Positions 36,906 to 45,786 are shown, counted from the stretch's first letter. The stretch: 55,308 bases of DNA from Phycicoccus sp. (GCA_017993715.1 JAGOME010000022.1:1-55308), one strand, 5' to 3'. Made by a program: numbers and translations. The notes: generated by a model not told the origin, from the sequence alone.

Positions 36906-38096
36906 TCACTCCACCGGGAGACCCAGGCCGCGCGCAATAAGGAGGCGCTGGACTTCGCTGGTGCCTTCGCCGATTTCGAGGATCTTGGCGTCGCGGTAGA
37001 AGCGGGCCACGGGGTACTCCTCCATGAATCCGTAGCCGCCGAAGACCTGGGTGGCGATCCGGGTGGCGGTGACGGCCGACTCGGTGGCATAGAGCTTGGC
37101 GACGCTGGCGGCCCGCTTGAATGCCGCGATGGACGGGGCGCCGGCGTGGCCTTTGACCATGGCGTCCTTCATGGCGGCCGCCCGGTAGGTCAGGGCGCGG
37201 GCGGCTTGGAGCATGACCTCGAGGTCGGCAATCTGGAAGGCGATGCCCTGTTTGCGCCCGATCGGCCCGCCAAAGGTCTCCCGGGTGCCGGCGTAGTCCA
37301 GGGACATGTCGAGGCAGGCTTGAAGGGCGCCGACCGCGAGGGCCGCAATGGCGACCCGGCCGTCGTCGAGGGTGCTGAGGAATTGGGCGTAACCCCGGCC
37401 ACGCTGTCCGAGCAGGTGATCGGCGGGCACGCGGCATTCGGTGAAGGACAACGGGTGGGTGTCGGAGATGTGCCAGCCGAGCTTGTCGTAGGCAGGTTCG
37501 ACGGTGAATCCGGGGGTGCCGCTCGGCAAGACGATCGTGGAGATTTCGGGGGTGCCGTTGTCGCGAGTGCCCGTCTTGGCGGTGACGGTGACCAGGCTGG
37601 TGATGTCGGTGCCGGAGTTGGTGATGAACTGCTTGGCCCCGTTGACGATCCAGTGATCGCCGTCGAGCACCGCGCGGGTGCGGGTGGCTCCGGCGTCGGA
37701 GCCGGCGCCAGGCTCGGTGAGGCCGAAGCCGGCGAGGGCCCGGCCGGTCACGAGGTCTGGGAGCCAGCGCTCCTGTTGTTCGTGGGTGCCGAAGGTGAGG
37801 ATCGGGTTGATGCCCAGGCCCACAGCGGCTTCGAGGGTGATGCCGAGGGATTGGTCGATCCGGCCGACCTCCTCGATCGCCAGACACAGCGAGGTGAAGT
37901 CGCCGTCCTCGCCGGCACCGCCGAACTCCTCGGGGGCGGTCAGGCCGAGCAGTCCGAGCTCGCCCATCTGGGTGACGATCTCGACAGGGAAGTGGTGCGC
38001 CTTGTCCCAGCCGGCGACGTGCGGAGCAATCTCCTTCTCGGCGAAGTCGCGCACGACCGCGCGGAAGGCCTCGTGCTCCGGGCTCAGCTGCGTCAT
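36906..38096 (-). CDS. Acyl-CoA dehydrogenase, probably isovaleryl-CoA dehydrogenase (FadE19-like)
   Basis: 396-residue FAD flavoenzyme, normal length. FAD/substrate signatures [17 protein letters not shown] near residue 125 and [34 protein letters not shown] near 345-380; the last has Glu at the usual catalytic position (EGTSEVQ). First gene of the degradation operon, starting the pathway by oxidising isovaleryl-CoA to 3-methylcrotonyl-CoA; branched-chain specificity is inferred from context. Transcribed divergently from the TetR gene with shared palindromic operators. Confidence 0.9.
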   Translation of the reverse strand: MTQLSPEHEAFRAVVRDFAEKEIAPHVAGWDKAHHFPVEIVTQMGELGLLGLTAPEEFGGAGEDGDFTSLCLAIEEVGRIDQSLGITLEAAVGLGINPILTFGTHEQQERWLPDLVTGRALAGFGLTEPGAGSDAGATRTRAVLDGDHWIVNGAKQFITNSGTDITSLVTVTAKTGTRDNGTPEISTIVLPSGTPGFTVEPAYDKLGWHISDTHPLSFTECRVPADHLLGQRGRGYAQFLSTLDDGRVAIAALAVGALQACLDMSLDYAGTRETFGGPIGRKQGIAFQIADLEVMLQAARALTYRAAAMKDAMVKGHAGAPSIAAFKRAASVAKLYATESAVTATRIATQVFGGYGFMEEYPVARFYRDAKILEIGEGTSEVQRLLIARGLGLPVE

Positions 38097-38148
38097 GGCG
38101 CTCCTTGGCGTTCGTGGCGGGGTACGGGTGGGCCCACCGCGGGCGTGA

Positions 38149-38164
38149 GTTATCGGTGGATAAC
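38149..38164. promoter_or_regulatory. Candidate TetR operator 1
   Basis: Perfect palindrome GTTATCGGTGGATAAC (6+4+6) in the divergent region, 53 bp upstream of the acyl-CoA dehydrogenase start. Confidence 0.65.
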
Positions 38165-38177
38165 CCAGATCGTCCTA

Positions 38178-38195
38178 GGTTAGCGATCGATAACC
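38178..38195. promoter_or_regulatory. Candidate TetR operator 2
   Basis: GGTTAGCGATCGATAACC, 8 of 9 base pairs matched, same GTTANC-N4-GATAAC plan as operator 1. It ends 8 bp before the TetR-gene -10 element, a position suited to autorepression. Confidence 0.65.
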
Positions 38196-38203
38196 CACAC
38201 GTC

Positions 38204-38209
38204 TAGACT
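38204..38209 (+). promoter_or_regulatory. -10 element TAGACT, leaderless promoter of the TetR gene
   Basis: TAGACT with 7 nt to the ATG at 38217; no ribosome site. Confidence 0.6.
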
Positions 38210-38216
38210 GCGCAGC

Positions 38217-38807
38217 ATGCCCGCCCCGCGTCGAGCTCCGTTCGCGACCAGTCGTCGCCAGCAGATCATCGAGGTCGCCGCTCCGCTCTTCGCCGAGCGC
38301 GGTTTCCATGGCGTGTCGATCTATGACCTCGGGGCCGCTATGGGGACCTCGGGCGCGGCCCTGTACAAACACTTCGCGAGCAAGGATGCGCTGCTCGGGG
38401 CCATGCTCGTCGACATCTCCGAGCGGTTACTGTCGGAGGGGGAGGCTCGGGCGGCGGCGGTCTCGTCCGCGGGGGGTGACGCCGAGGCCGTCTTGGAGGC
38501 TTTGGTTGCTTGGCACGTCGAGTTCGCCCTGAGCAAGCCCGCGCTGATCACCGTGCAGTTCCGCGATCTGGCGAGTCTGGGCGAGGAGGACCGGCGCACC
38601 GTACGACGCCTGCAGCGGCGCTATGTGGAGCTGTGGGTCACGGCGATCTCCAATGCCGTGGGCGCCGACGAGGCCACGGCCCGCTCCGCGGCGCATGCGG
38701 TGTTCGGGCTGATCAACTCCACGCCGCACAGCGCCCGCCTGAGCCGCGACGCCATGGCTGAGCTGCTCTCCCGGATGGCCCTGTCCGCCCTGAGAGCGGC
38801 TTCCTGA
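38217..38807 (+). CDS. TetR family regulator of the leucine-degradation operon
   Basis: 196 residues: basic N-terminus, TetR helix-turn-helix (about 13-60: RQQIIEVAAPLFAERGFHGVSIYDLGAAMGTSGAALYKHFASKDALL), then a helical ligand-binding domain (TetR_C-like, FALSKPALITVQFRDLASLGEED). Divergent from the acyl-CoA dehydrogenase gene with two palindromes between. It probably represses the operon and itself until an acyl-CoA intermediate binds; the ligand is inferred from pathway only. Mycobacterium has a TetR gene at the matching locus. Confidence 0.9.
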   Translation: MPAPRRAPFATSRRQQIIEVAAPLFAERGFHGVSIYDLGAAMGTSGAALYKHFASKDALLGAMLVDISERLLSEGEARAAAVSSAGGDAEAVLEALVAWHVEFALSKPALITVQFRDLASLGEEDRRTVRRLQRRYVELWVTAISNAVGADEATARSAAHAVFGLINSTPHSARLSRDAMAELLSRMALSALRAAS

Positions 38808-38823
38808 ACCCACCCGAACCACA

Positions 38824-38887
38824 GGACGAGAGGACGTGACACGCGGACGTTCCCGAAGGAACGTCCGCGTGTCACGTCCTCTCGTCC
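38824..38887. terminator. Bidirectional terminator, perfect 30-bp stem (hairpin family 2, copy 2)
   Basis: Arms 38824-38853 and 38858-38887 are fully complementary around loop CGAA, between convergent tetR and mutY. The arm core GACGTGACACGCGGACG recurs at 52000-52015. Confidence 0.85.
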
Positions 38888-38896
38888 GCGGGGTCA

Positions 38897-39904
38897 TCAC
38901 GCGGGGAGGCGGTAGCGGGCTCGCGGGAGCGGCTCGACAAGGCCGTCGGCGATGAGGGCGTCGAGGCAGCGGTCGACGCGAGCCGGTTCGGGGTCGACCA
39001 CCTCGAATGCCGTGCGCCCCAACGGTTTCTCGGCTTCCCGCAGCAGCTGGAGGATGTCGCCACGGACCTTGCGGTCGGTGCCCTCATACGTCTGCCCTCG
39101 CCGGGGCGGGCCATCGTCGGGAGGTCGCCCGGCGGCATTCCAGGCACACCGGTCGGCCACGGGACACGCACCACAGCGCGGCGAGCGCGCGGTGCAGACC
39201 AGGGCGCCAAGCTCCATGACCGCGACGTTCCACGTGGAACATTCCCCGTCGTCCTCGGGCAGCATCGAGGCGGCCAGGGCCGTCTCGGCACGGGTCAATA
39301 CCGGTGCGGCCTGAGCCCGACCCAGCAGGATCCGAGTCAGCACGCGCCGCACATTGGTGTCGACGACAACCGCGCGCTCCCCGTAGGCGAATGCCGCCAC
39401 GGCCGCTGCCGTGTAGGAACCGACGCCGGGCAGCGCGAGCAGCGACGCCTCATCCCGGGGGACGAGCCCATCGTGTCGCTCGACGACCGCGATGGCCGCC
39501 TCGCGCAGTCGAAGCGCCCGCCGCGGATACCCCAACCGTCCCCACGCGCGGACCACATCGCCGGGACTGGCCGCGGCGAGGTCTGCCGGACCGGGCCAGC
39601 GCACCATCCACTCCCGCCACGCCGGCTCCGCCCGCGCCACGGGGGTCTGCTGGGCCATGATCTCGCTGACGAGAACCCCCCACGCCGAACAGGCGGGCTT
39701 GCGCCAGGGCAGGTCTCGGGCGTGGAGGGAGTACCAGCCGAGGATCCGGTCGTGCAGCGCTGCCACGGCGGTGCGGCTCAGCGGGACCGCGCCGCCCAGC
39801 GGGACCGCGCCGCCCAGCAGGACCGCGCCAGCCCGTCGGGCGGGCGGGCCGGCCCGGGGGGCAGGCGCGGCGGCATTCGATATCCGCGTCGTCGAACCCG
39901 GCAC
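38897..39904 (-). CDS. mutY: A/G-specific adenine glycosylase MutY
   Basis: Removes adenine mispaired with 8-oxoguanine. Helix-hairpin-helix LLALPGVGSYTAAAVAAFAYG with catalytic Asp in AVVVDTNVRRVL, and a [4Fe-4S] loop C-x6-C-x2-C-x5-C (CTARSPRCGACPVADRC). WGVLVSEIMAQQTPVARAEP is the MutY-typical catalytic-Glu helix. Start uncertain: GTG at 39904, 4 nt after the disA stop, gives 335 residues with a 46-residue low-complexity extension holding hexapeptide GGAVPL repeats; GTG at 39766 gives 289 residues, closer to the family. The NUDIX-like C-terminal domain of E. coli MutY is absent. Confidence 0.88.
   Translation of the reverse strand: MPGSTTRISNAAAPAPRAGPPARRAGAVLLGGAVPLGGAVPLSRTAVAALHDRILGWYSLHARDLPWRKPACSAWGVLVSEIMAQQTPVARAEPAWREWMVRWPGPADLAAASPGDVVRAWGRLGYPRRALRLREAAIAVVERHDGLVPRDEASLLALPGVGSYTAAAVAAFAYGERAVVVDTNVRRVLTRILLGRAQAAPVLTRAETALAASMLPEDDGECSTWNVAVMELGALVCTARSPRCGACPVADRCAWNAAGRPPDDGPPRRGQTYEGTDRKVRGDILQLLREAEKPLGRTAFEVVDPEPARVDRCLDALIADGLVEPLPRARYRLPA
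39779..39829. repeat. 18-bp tandem repeat in the mutY 5' region
   Basis: CAGCGGGACCGCGCCGCC at 39779-39796 and again at 39797-39814, then a partial third unit to about 39829. Unit length is a multiple of three, consistent with translation as GGAVPL/L repeats. Confidence 0.7.
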
Positions 39905-39908
39905 CGGG

Positions 39909-40988
39909 TCAGACGTAGCGTTCGAGGATGCTGCTCTCGGCCAGCCGCGAGAGCCCCTCGCGCACGAGCCGGGCACGACCCTCTCCGACGCCGTCAACGT
40001 CCATGAGGTCGTCGAGGTTGGCGGCGAGGAGCCGTTGGAGCGAGCCGAAGTGCACGACAAGACGCTCGACGATAGCGCCGGGCAGACGGGGCACCTTGGA
40101 CAGCATCCGGTGACCGATTGGGCTGACCGAGGCATCCAGTGAGTCGCCCACGACCGGGAAGCCGATGGCGCGCGCATGAGCGGACAGGTCGAGCAGTTCG
40201 GCGGAGGTGATGCCGCGTAGGTTCTCGACCGCAGCCTCGACGCTCAGCCCACCCCGGGTCTCGGCGATGTAGTCGCGGATCACCAAGCCCAGGTCGTCGC
40301 TCAGGCCCGCCGTCAGCTCCTCCAACTGCAGGCTGAGCAGCCGTCCATCGGTGCCAAGCTGGACGACATAGTCGGCGATCTCGTCCTTGATCCGGCGAAC
40401 CATCTCCAGACGCTGCAGGACGTTGGCGACGTCGCGGACCGTGACCAAATCCTCGATCTCCAGCGCGGACAGCGTGCCGGTGACCTCATCGAGGCGAGCC
40501 TTGTAGCGCTCAAGGGTCTGCAGGGCCTGGTTGGCCCGAGACAGAATGCCGCTGGAGTCTTCCAGGACAAGCCGGCGTCCCCCGACGTAGAGGACGATGA
40601 TCCGCATCGACTGGCTCACCGAGACCACGGGGTAGCCCGTCTGCTTGGCAACACGCTCGGCCGTCCGATGGCGGGTCCCGGATTCGCTGGTCTCGATGCG
40701 CGGATCGGGGACGAGCTGAGTCGCCGCCCGCACGATCCGCGTCACCTCGCGGTCCACCACGATGGCGCCGTCCATCTTGGCCAGCTCCCGCAGCCGGGTC
40801 GCCGCAAACTCGACATCGAGCGGGAAGCCGCCGGTCGAGAGCTCTTCGACGTGCTTGTCGTGCCCCAGGACGATCAGGGCGCCGGTGCGCCCACGCAGGA
40901 TGCGCTCGAGGCCATCGCGCAGATCCGTCCCCGGGGCGACGGCCGCAAGGGTCGCACGCACCAACTCGTCAGCGTGCGGCACAACCAT
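39909..40988 (-). CDS. disA: DNA integrity scanning diadenylate cyclase DisA
   Basis: 359-residue c-di-AMP synthase that scans DNA for damage. The DAC domain (1-145) has the active-site DGA at about 73-75 (KMDGAIVVD) and RHR at about 106-108 (GTRHRTAERVAKQTG). A helical linker and C-terminal helix-hairpin-helix domain follow (LMDVDGVGEGRARLVREGL). Start at 40988 with GAGGGG upstream. Lies between radA and mutY as in many actinobacteria; RadA is known to interact with DisA in other bacteria. Confidence 0.96.
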   Translation of the reverse strand: MVVPHADELVRATLAAVAPGTDLRDGLERILRGRTGALIVLGHDKHVEELSTGGFPLDVEFAATRLRELAKMDGAIVVDREVTRIVRAATQLVPDPRIETSESGTRHRTAERVAKQTGYPVVSVSQSMRIIVLYVGGRRLVLEDSSGILSRANQALQTLERYKARLDEVTGTLSALEIEDLVTVRDVANVLQRLEMVRRIKDEIADYVVQLGTDGRLLSLQLEELTAGLSDDLGLVIRDYIAETRGGLSVEAAVENLRGITSAELLDLSAHARAIGFPVVGDSLDASVSPIGHRMLSKVPRLPGAIVERLVVHFGSLQRLLAANLDDLMDVDGVGEGRARLVREGLSRLAESSILERYV

Positions 40989-41046
40989 GGGTCGATCCCC
41001 TCGACTTTGCGTTCGGTGGCAGGAGAACAGCACTCCCCCAGCGCGG

Positions 41047-41052
41047 ATTCTA
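41047..41052 (-). promoter_or_regulatory. -10 candidate TAGAAT for disA
   Basis: TAGAAT on the minus strand in the 207-bp radA-disA gap, implying a leader of about 55 nt. No good -35 seen. Confidence 0.35.
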
Positions 41053-41195
41053 CCGGGACGCGGCGACGCCGCCCGCTGGGCCGCCTGCAGGGCAGGGACA
41101 GCCCCAAGCCGCCCAGTGCGCCCAGGCCCCACTGGGCACGTTGCTCGGGCGAGGGCGAAGGCCACCTCTGGCAGTGCGGGTGACCAGACCTCGGC

Positions 41196-42584
41196 TCAGA
41201 CGGGCTGCAGCGCGCTGATCGCCTCCAGCACCGTGCCCACCTCGATGACCCGCAAGCCGTCAGGCACCGGCCCGCCCCCCACCACGCCCTGGGGCACCAC
41301 CGCGAGGCTGAAGCCGAGCCGGGCCGCCTCGGCCAGACGGCGATGCGCTCCCGTGACCGGCCGGATCTCCCCGGCCAAGCCCACTTCGCCGAAGGCGACC
41401 GTGCCCACGCGCAGCGGGCGGTCCGTGACGGCACTGGCAATGGCCAGGGCCACGGCGAGATCGCTGGCCGGCTCGGTGAGGCGAATGCCGCCCACGGTGG
41501 ACAGGAAGGCATCCTGCTTGCCGATCGGGGCCCGGGCTCGGCGGCTCAGCACGGCCAGGATCATGTTGACCCGCGCGGCATCCAGCCCGCTCGTGGCCCG
41601 TCGCGGGGTCGGGAGGTCGGAGTCGTCGACCAGTGCCTGGACCTCGGTGACCAGAGGCCGGCGGCCCTCGAGGGTGACGGTGACACAGGTCCCCGGGACG
41701 GCCGCGGTCCGGCCGGACAGGAACAGACCGCTGGGGTCGGCGAGCCCGACGATGCCGATGTCGGACAGGTCGAAGCACCCGACCTCGTCAGTGGGTCCGA
41801 AGCGGTTCTTGACCGCGCGCACGAGACGCAGGCGGCTGTGCCGGTCGCCCTCGAACTGCACGACGACATCGACCAGGTGCTCCAGGACGCGCGGGCCGGC
41901 GATCGAGCCGTCCTTGGTGACGTGGCCGACGAGGAGGACGGCGATACCGCGAGACTTGGCGGCTGCGATGAGGCTCGCGGCGACCTCGCGGACCTGGGCG
42001 ACGTTGCCTGCTGCACCCTCGACCTCGGCGCTGCTGATGGTCTGGACCGAGTCGACGATCACGAGCTCGGGCTCCAGTTCGCCGACCTGAGCGAGGACGG
42101 TCGCCAGATCAGTCTCCGACGCCAGATACAAGGTCCGCGCCATGGCCTCGATGCGTTCGGCTCGGGAGCGCACCTGCGCCGCGGACTCCTCGCCGGTCAC
42201 GTAGAGGACGCGGCGCTCCCCCTCGTCACCACCGGCGCGAGCGGCGCGTGCCGCGACGTCGAGCAAGAGAGTCGACTTGCCGATGCCCGGCTCGCCGGCG
42301 ACGAGGACCACGGCCCCCGGGACCATGCCCCCGCCCAGAACACGATCGAACTCCGGAACCCCCGTCGGGCGGGCCGTTGCGCGCCGAATGTCCACCTCCC
42401 CGATGGGGACGGCCGGACGCTCGATCGTCCGGGCTGCGGCAGTGCGGACCGCGACCGCACCCACCTCGGTCACCGATCCCCAGGCCTGACACTCCCCACA
42501 GCGACCGACCCACTTGCTGGCCTGCCAGCCGCATTCGGAGCAGCGATAGGACGCTTGGGTGCGTGAGCTACGAGCGGTGGCCAT
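41196..42584 (-). CDS. radA: DNA repair protein RadA (Sms)
   Basis: 462-residue RecA-related branch-migration helicase. The N-terminal C4 zinc finger (CSEC-x13-CGEC, about 15-32) is followed by Walker A GEPGIGKST (97-105), the RadA-specific KNRFG motif (AVKNRFGPTDEVG) and a C-terminal Lon-protease-like domain (from about 290; LSTVGGIRLTEPASDLAVALA). Full length. Promoter is leaderless type, and disA follows in the same direction. Confidence 0.96.
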   Translation of the reverse strand: MATARSSRTQASYRCSECGWQASKWVGRCGECQAWGSVTEVGAVAVRTAAARTIERPAVPIGEVDIRRATARPTGVPEFDRVLGGGMVPGAVVLVAGEPGIGKSTLLLDVAARAARAGGDEGERRVLYVTGEESAAQVRSRAERIEAMARTLYLASETDLATVLAQVGELEPELVIVDSVQTISSAEVEGAAGNVAQVREVAASLIAAAKSRGIAVLLVGHVTKDGSIAGPRVLEHLVDVVVQFEGDRHSRLRLVRAVKNRFGPTDEVGCFDLSDIGIVGLADPSGLFLSGRTAAVPGTCVTVTLEGRRPLVTEVQALVDDSDLPTPRRATSGLDAARVNMILAVLSRRARAPIGKQDAFLSTVGGIRLTEPASDLAVALAIASAVTDRPLRVGTVAFGEVGLAGEIRPVTGAHRRLAEAARLGFSLAVVPQGVVGGGPVPDGLRVIEVGTVLEAISALQPV

Positions 42585-42590
42585 GCGGCT

Positions 42591-42596
42591 ACCGTA
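42591..42596 (-). promoter_or_regulatory. -10 element TACGGT, leaderless promoter of radA
   Basis: TACGGT on the minus strand, 6 nt before the ATG at 42584. Confidence 0.5.
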
Positions 42597-42807
42597 GGCC
42601 GCGCCACCGACAGCCGGCGTCGACCCGACAGCGCGAATCCACGGACAACTGCCGCCGACCCGACAGAGCTGCGCCACTGACACGGCCACGTTAACCGCTC
42701 GGCTCCCCCGGCCGAGGTGGCCGAGCCACAACTTGCCCTCACCACGCCGGGAACACCGCCGGGAATGCCGCCGCCAGTCCCATCCAGCGACTCAGGTCGA
42801 GGGTCTG

Positions 42808-43656
42808 TCAGGACGTCGTGCGCCGGTTGTAGGCGCGGATCGCCAGGGGGGCGAGGATCAAGGTCAGGCCCACTGACCAGATGACCGTGGTCAGGATCGG
42901 ATGCTGGAGCGGCAGGGCCGCGTCGGCCGGTAGCGGCAGACCGTCGTTGCCCCACAGTGACCGCAGCGCCTGGACCAGCGAGGAGATCGGGTTCCACTCG
43001 GCAATGGTGCGCAGCCACGTCGGCATGCCCTCGGGACGGGCAAAGGCGTTGGACAAGAACGTGATCGGGAACATCGTCGTGAACATCAGGCCGTTGACAG
43101 CCTCGACCGAGCGCATGGCGGAGCCGACCAGGATGCCGAGCCAGATCATCGCGAAGCCGAACAGCAGCAACAGCCCATAGCCGGCGAGCCCTCTGCCCAC
43201 GCCCTCGTGGATCCGCCAGCCCACGAACAGTCCGGTCAGCGACATCACGACGATGCCGATGCTGCTGTGGATGAGGGCCGACACGGCGCGCGCCACGAGC
43301 AGCGATCCCCGCTGGATCGGCAGCGAACGCAGCCGGTCAACCATGCCCTTACCGATGTCAGTGTTGAGACCGATGGCCACAATGAACGAGCTAAACGTCA
43401 TCGTCTGCGCCATGATCCCGGGCAGCAACCACTCCTTGTAGTTCACGCCAGGGATCTCGATCGAGCCACCGAAGACATAGGCGAACAGCAGGACGAACAT
43501 CACCGGCTGGATGGTGACGTCGGTCAGCATCTCGGGTTGCCGCTTGATGTGGATGAGGTTGCGCCGCACCAGGGTGACAATCTGGCGCACCGGGCCCGCG
43601 CCGTGGGCTGGCGCGGCATTCGCGGGGGAAGTCCGCGGCAGGGTCTGGGTGGTCAT
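42808..43656 (-). CDS. ABC-2 type transporter permease (DrrB family)
   Basis: 282 residues with six predicted transmembrane helices, e.g. TIQPVMFVLLFAYVFGGSI and GYGLLLLFGFAMIWLGILVG. The family pattern DRLRSLPIQRGSLLVARAVS and the C-terminal NPISSLVQALRSLWG are typical of daunorubicin-resistance DrrB permeases. It overlaps the ATPase gene by ATGA (43653-43656). Probably exports a hydrophobic compound or lipid; substrate unknown. Followed by a 150-bp gap upstream of radA that holds one GAATGCC copy only. Confidence 0.9.
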   Translation of the reverse strand: MTTQTLPRTSPANAAPAHGAGPVRQIVTLVRRNLIHIKRQPEMLTDVTIQPVMFVLLFAYVFGGSIEIPGVNYKEWLLPGIMAQTMTFSSFIVAIGLNTDIGKGMVDRLRSLPIQRGSLLVARAVSALIHSSIGIVVMSLTGLFVGWRIHEGVGRGLAGYGLLLLFGFAMIWLGILVGSAMRSVEAVNGLMFTTMFPITFLSNAFARPEGMPTWLRTIAEWNPISSLVQALRSLWGNDGLPLPADAALPLQHPILTTVIWSVGLTLILAPLAIRAYNRRTTS

Positions 43657-44642
43657 GATCGGGCTCCCTCGTCATCCGGCATCGCCTCGTCCTCGTCGCT
43701 GCCGGCCCGATGGCCGGTCAGGCTGAGGAAGACGTCATCCAGAGATGGTCGTTGCAGGCCGATGTCATCGAGCTCGATCTGGCCTCGCTCCAGGCGGGCG
43801 GCCACTCTCGTCAGCTCCGCAATGCCGCCGCCCGGCACCGTGATCCGTCGGGCCTCGGCATCGACATGGATGGTCCCGACCTCGGCCTCCATGAGCGCCG
43901 CCGCGGCGGCAACGTCGTCATGACGGGCCACCGTGACGGTCAGGCTGGCGGCACCGGAGGCATCCTTGAGTTGCAGCGGCGTGCCCTGGGCGATGATCCG
44001 GCCGTGGTCGATGACCACGATGTCGTCGGCGAGCTGGTCGGCCTCGTCGAGGTACTGGGTGGTGAGGAGCAGGGTGGTGCCCTCGCGCACGAGGTCCCGC
44101 AGGACATCCCACAGCTCGACCCGACTGCGGGGGTCCAGCCCGGTCGTCGGCTCGTCCAGGAACAGGACCGGAGGGGCAGCGATGAGGCTGGCGGCGAGGT
44201 CGATCCGGCGCCGCATGCCGCCGGAGTACTCCTTGACGACCTTGTTGCCGGCGTCCGTGAGCGAGAACTGCTCGAGGAGGGCATCACTGCGGCGCCTCAC
44301 CGTGCCGCGATCCAGGCCGTAGAGGTCCCCGACGAGACGGAGATTCTCACGTCCGGTGAGCAGCTCGTCCACGGTCGCCGATTGGGCGGTCAACCCCATG
44401 CTGGCTCGCACGGCGGCGGGCTCGCGGACGATGTCATGGCCGGCGACGCGCCCGGTCCCGCTCGTGGGCGTGGATAGCGTCGTCATCATGCGGACGGTGG
44501 TCGTCTTGCCGGCACCGTTGGGACCGAGCAGGCCCAGCACGGTGCCCTCGGGCACGACGAAACTCACCCCGTCAACGGCGACGAAGTCTCCGAACCGTTT
44601 GACGAGATCGACCGCCTCGATGGCGGGGGCGTTGGGAGGCAT
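43653..44642 (-). CDS. ABC transporter ATP-binding protein (DrrA family)
   Basis: 329-residue ATPase. Walker A LLGPNGAGKTTT (about 39-50), ABC signature YSGGMRRRIDLA (about 139), Walker B VLFLDEPTTGLDPRSR (about 158), H-loop LLLTTQYLDEADQLAD. The C-terminal extension after about 225 is the DrrA-type domain (SLDDVFLSLTGH). With the overlapping DrrB gene it forms an exporter. The ATG lies inside GTATGCC and a leaderless -10 precedes it. Confidence 0.93.
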   Translation of the reverse strand: MPPNAPAIEAVDLVKRFGDFVAVDGVSFVVPEGTVLGLLGPNGAGKTTTVRMMTTLSTPTSGTGRVAGHDIVREPAAVRASMGLTAQSATVDELLTGRENLRLVGDLYGLDRGTVRRRSDALLEQFSLTDAGNKVVKEYSGGMRRRIDLAASLIAAPPVLFLDEPTTGLDPRSRVELWDVLRDLVREGTTLLLTTQYLDEADQLADDIVVIDHGRIIAQGTPLQLKDASGAASLTVTVARHDDVAAAAALMEAEVGTIHVDAEARRITVPGGGIAELTRVAARLERGQIELDDIGLQRPSLDDVFLSLTGHRAGSDEDEAMPDDEGARS

Positions 44643-44648
44643 ACGGAC

Positions 44649-44654
44649 ACCCTA
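44649..44654 (-). promoter_or_regulatory. -10 element TAGGGT, leaderless promoter of the ABC exporter
   Basis: TAGGGT on the minus strand, 6 nt before the ATG at 44642. Confidence 0.5.
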
Positions 44655-44861
44655 GACACGGCCACCGACATGCCCTCGCGGCGATTTCGGGCGGGCTCGG
44701 ATAGCTGCCGCAGCCGGTGTCGAGACGCGCGCCGGGCCGGCGCACACAAGGTGGGGGTTCGCAGGGGAAAACAACCCCCGCGAACCCGCATCAACCCACT
44801 TCAGGCGGGAAAGTTGGGACGGGGGAGGCGGGAGGTGGGGCGGCTGGAAGGGCAGGGACGC

Positions 44862-44902
44862 CGAACGGGCGGCATTCCCCGACAGGGAATGCCGCCCGTT
44901 CG
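44862..44902. terminator. Terminator of the rpsF-ssb-rpsR-rplI operon
   Basis: Perfect 18-bp arms (44862-44879, 44885-44902) with loop CGACA, 20 bp after rplI. Each arm contains a dispersed-motif copy. The rest of the 279-bp gap (44643-44861) shows no gene. Confidence 0.8.
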
Positions 44903-44921
44903 TGACGTGCGAGGCTGCGGC

Positions 44922-45368
44922 TCAGCCGGCGACGACGTTGAGCGCCACCTTGGCCTGAACCTCCGGGTGGAGGCGGACCAGGGCCTCGTGGGTGCCCACC
45001 GACTTGATCGGGGTCGGCACCTCGATCTTGCGCTTGTCCAGGTCCGGGCCGCCGGCCGCCTTGACGGCAGCGGCGATGTCGGCGGTCGAGACGGCGCCGA
45101 AGAGACGTCCCTCCTTGCCGGCATGCGCGGGAACGGTGACGGCCTTGGACTCCAGGCTGCCCTTGATGGACTTGGCGTCCTCGAGGGTCTTGACCGCCCG
45201 GACCGCACGGCCCTTGGCAATCGCGTCGACCTGCTTCTGGCCGCCCTTGGTCCACGCCGTCGCGAGACCGCGGCGGAAGAGGAAGTTGCGGGCGTAGCCG
45301 TCCTTGACGTCGACGACGTCACCGGCGGTGCCGAGGCCGGAGACCTCGTGCGTGAGGATGACCTTCAT
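44922..45368 (-). CDS. rplI: 50S ribosomal protein L9
   Basis: 148 residues. The N-terminal domain [34 protein letters not shown] is the L9 signature; a long connecting helix leads to the C-terminal rRNA-binding domain. Last gene of rpsF-ssb-rpsR-rplI. Confidence 0.98.
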   Translation of the reverse strand: MKVILTHEVSGLGTAGDVVDVKDGYARNFLFRRGLATAWTKGGQKQVDAIAKGRAVRAVKTLEDAKSIKGSLESKAVTVPAHAGKEGRLFGAVSTADIAAAVKAAGGPDLDKRKIEVPTPIKSVGTHEALVRLHPEVQAKVALNVVAG

Positions 45369-45398
45369 GTCAGCTCTCCTTAACTGTCGGGTCGTCGC

Positions 45399-45635
45399 TT
45401 AGCGCGAAGAGCTGGAGTAGGGCAGGAGCGCCATCTCGCGGGCGTTCTTGACCGCGTTGGCGATGAGCCGCTGCTCCTGGACGGAGACGCCGGTCACGCG
45501 ACGCGCGCGGATCTTGCCGCGGTCGGAGATGAACTTGCGCAGCAGCGCAGCGTCCTTGTAGTCGATGTTCTCGACCTTCGCCGCCTTAAGCGGGTTGGCC
45601 TTCTTCTTGGGCTTACGAATGACGGGCTTAGCCAT
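45399..45635 (-). CDS. rpsR: 30S ribosomal protein S18, cysteine-free (zinc-independent) type
   Basis: 78 residues; core [49 protein letters not shown]. The usual zinc-ribbon cysteines are absent ([12 protein letters not shown] replaces CxFC), so this is a C-minus S18, although it sits in the primary operon. Ribosome site AAGGAGAG upstream. Confidence 0.97.
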   Translation of the reverse strand: MAKPVIRKPKKKANPLKAAKVENIDYKDAALLRKFISDRGKIRARRVTGVSVQEQRLIANAVKNAREMALLPYSSSSR

Positions 45636-45786
45636 CGTGGTGCTCTCCTTGGTCCGGATGAGCCCTGGTGACCCAGGGATGGGGTCGTGCTGGTGGAATC
45701 CCGCTGCGGGCCGGGGCGGCCCCGCGGGGGTGGCGCCGTCCGGCGCCGGGTTGGCGCCTGGTGGCGCCGGGATCGCTCGCGGCCCG

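Noticed and set aside
45700-45785. Cluster of GGCGCC repeats before rpsR
   Set aside because: Irregular spacing in GC-rich DNA; could form several weak hairpins but no defined element.
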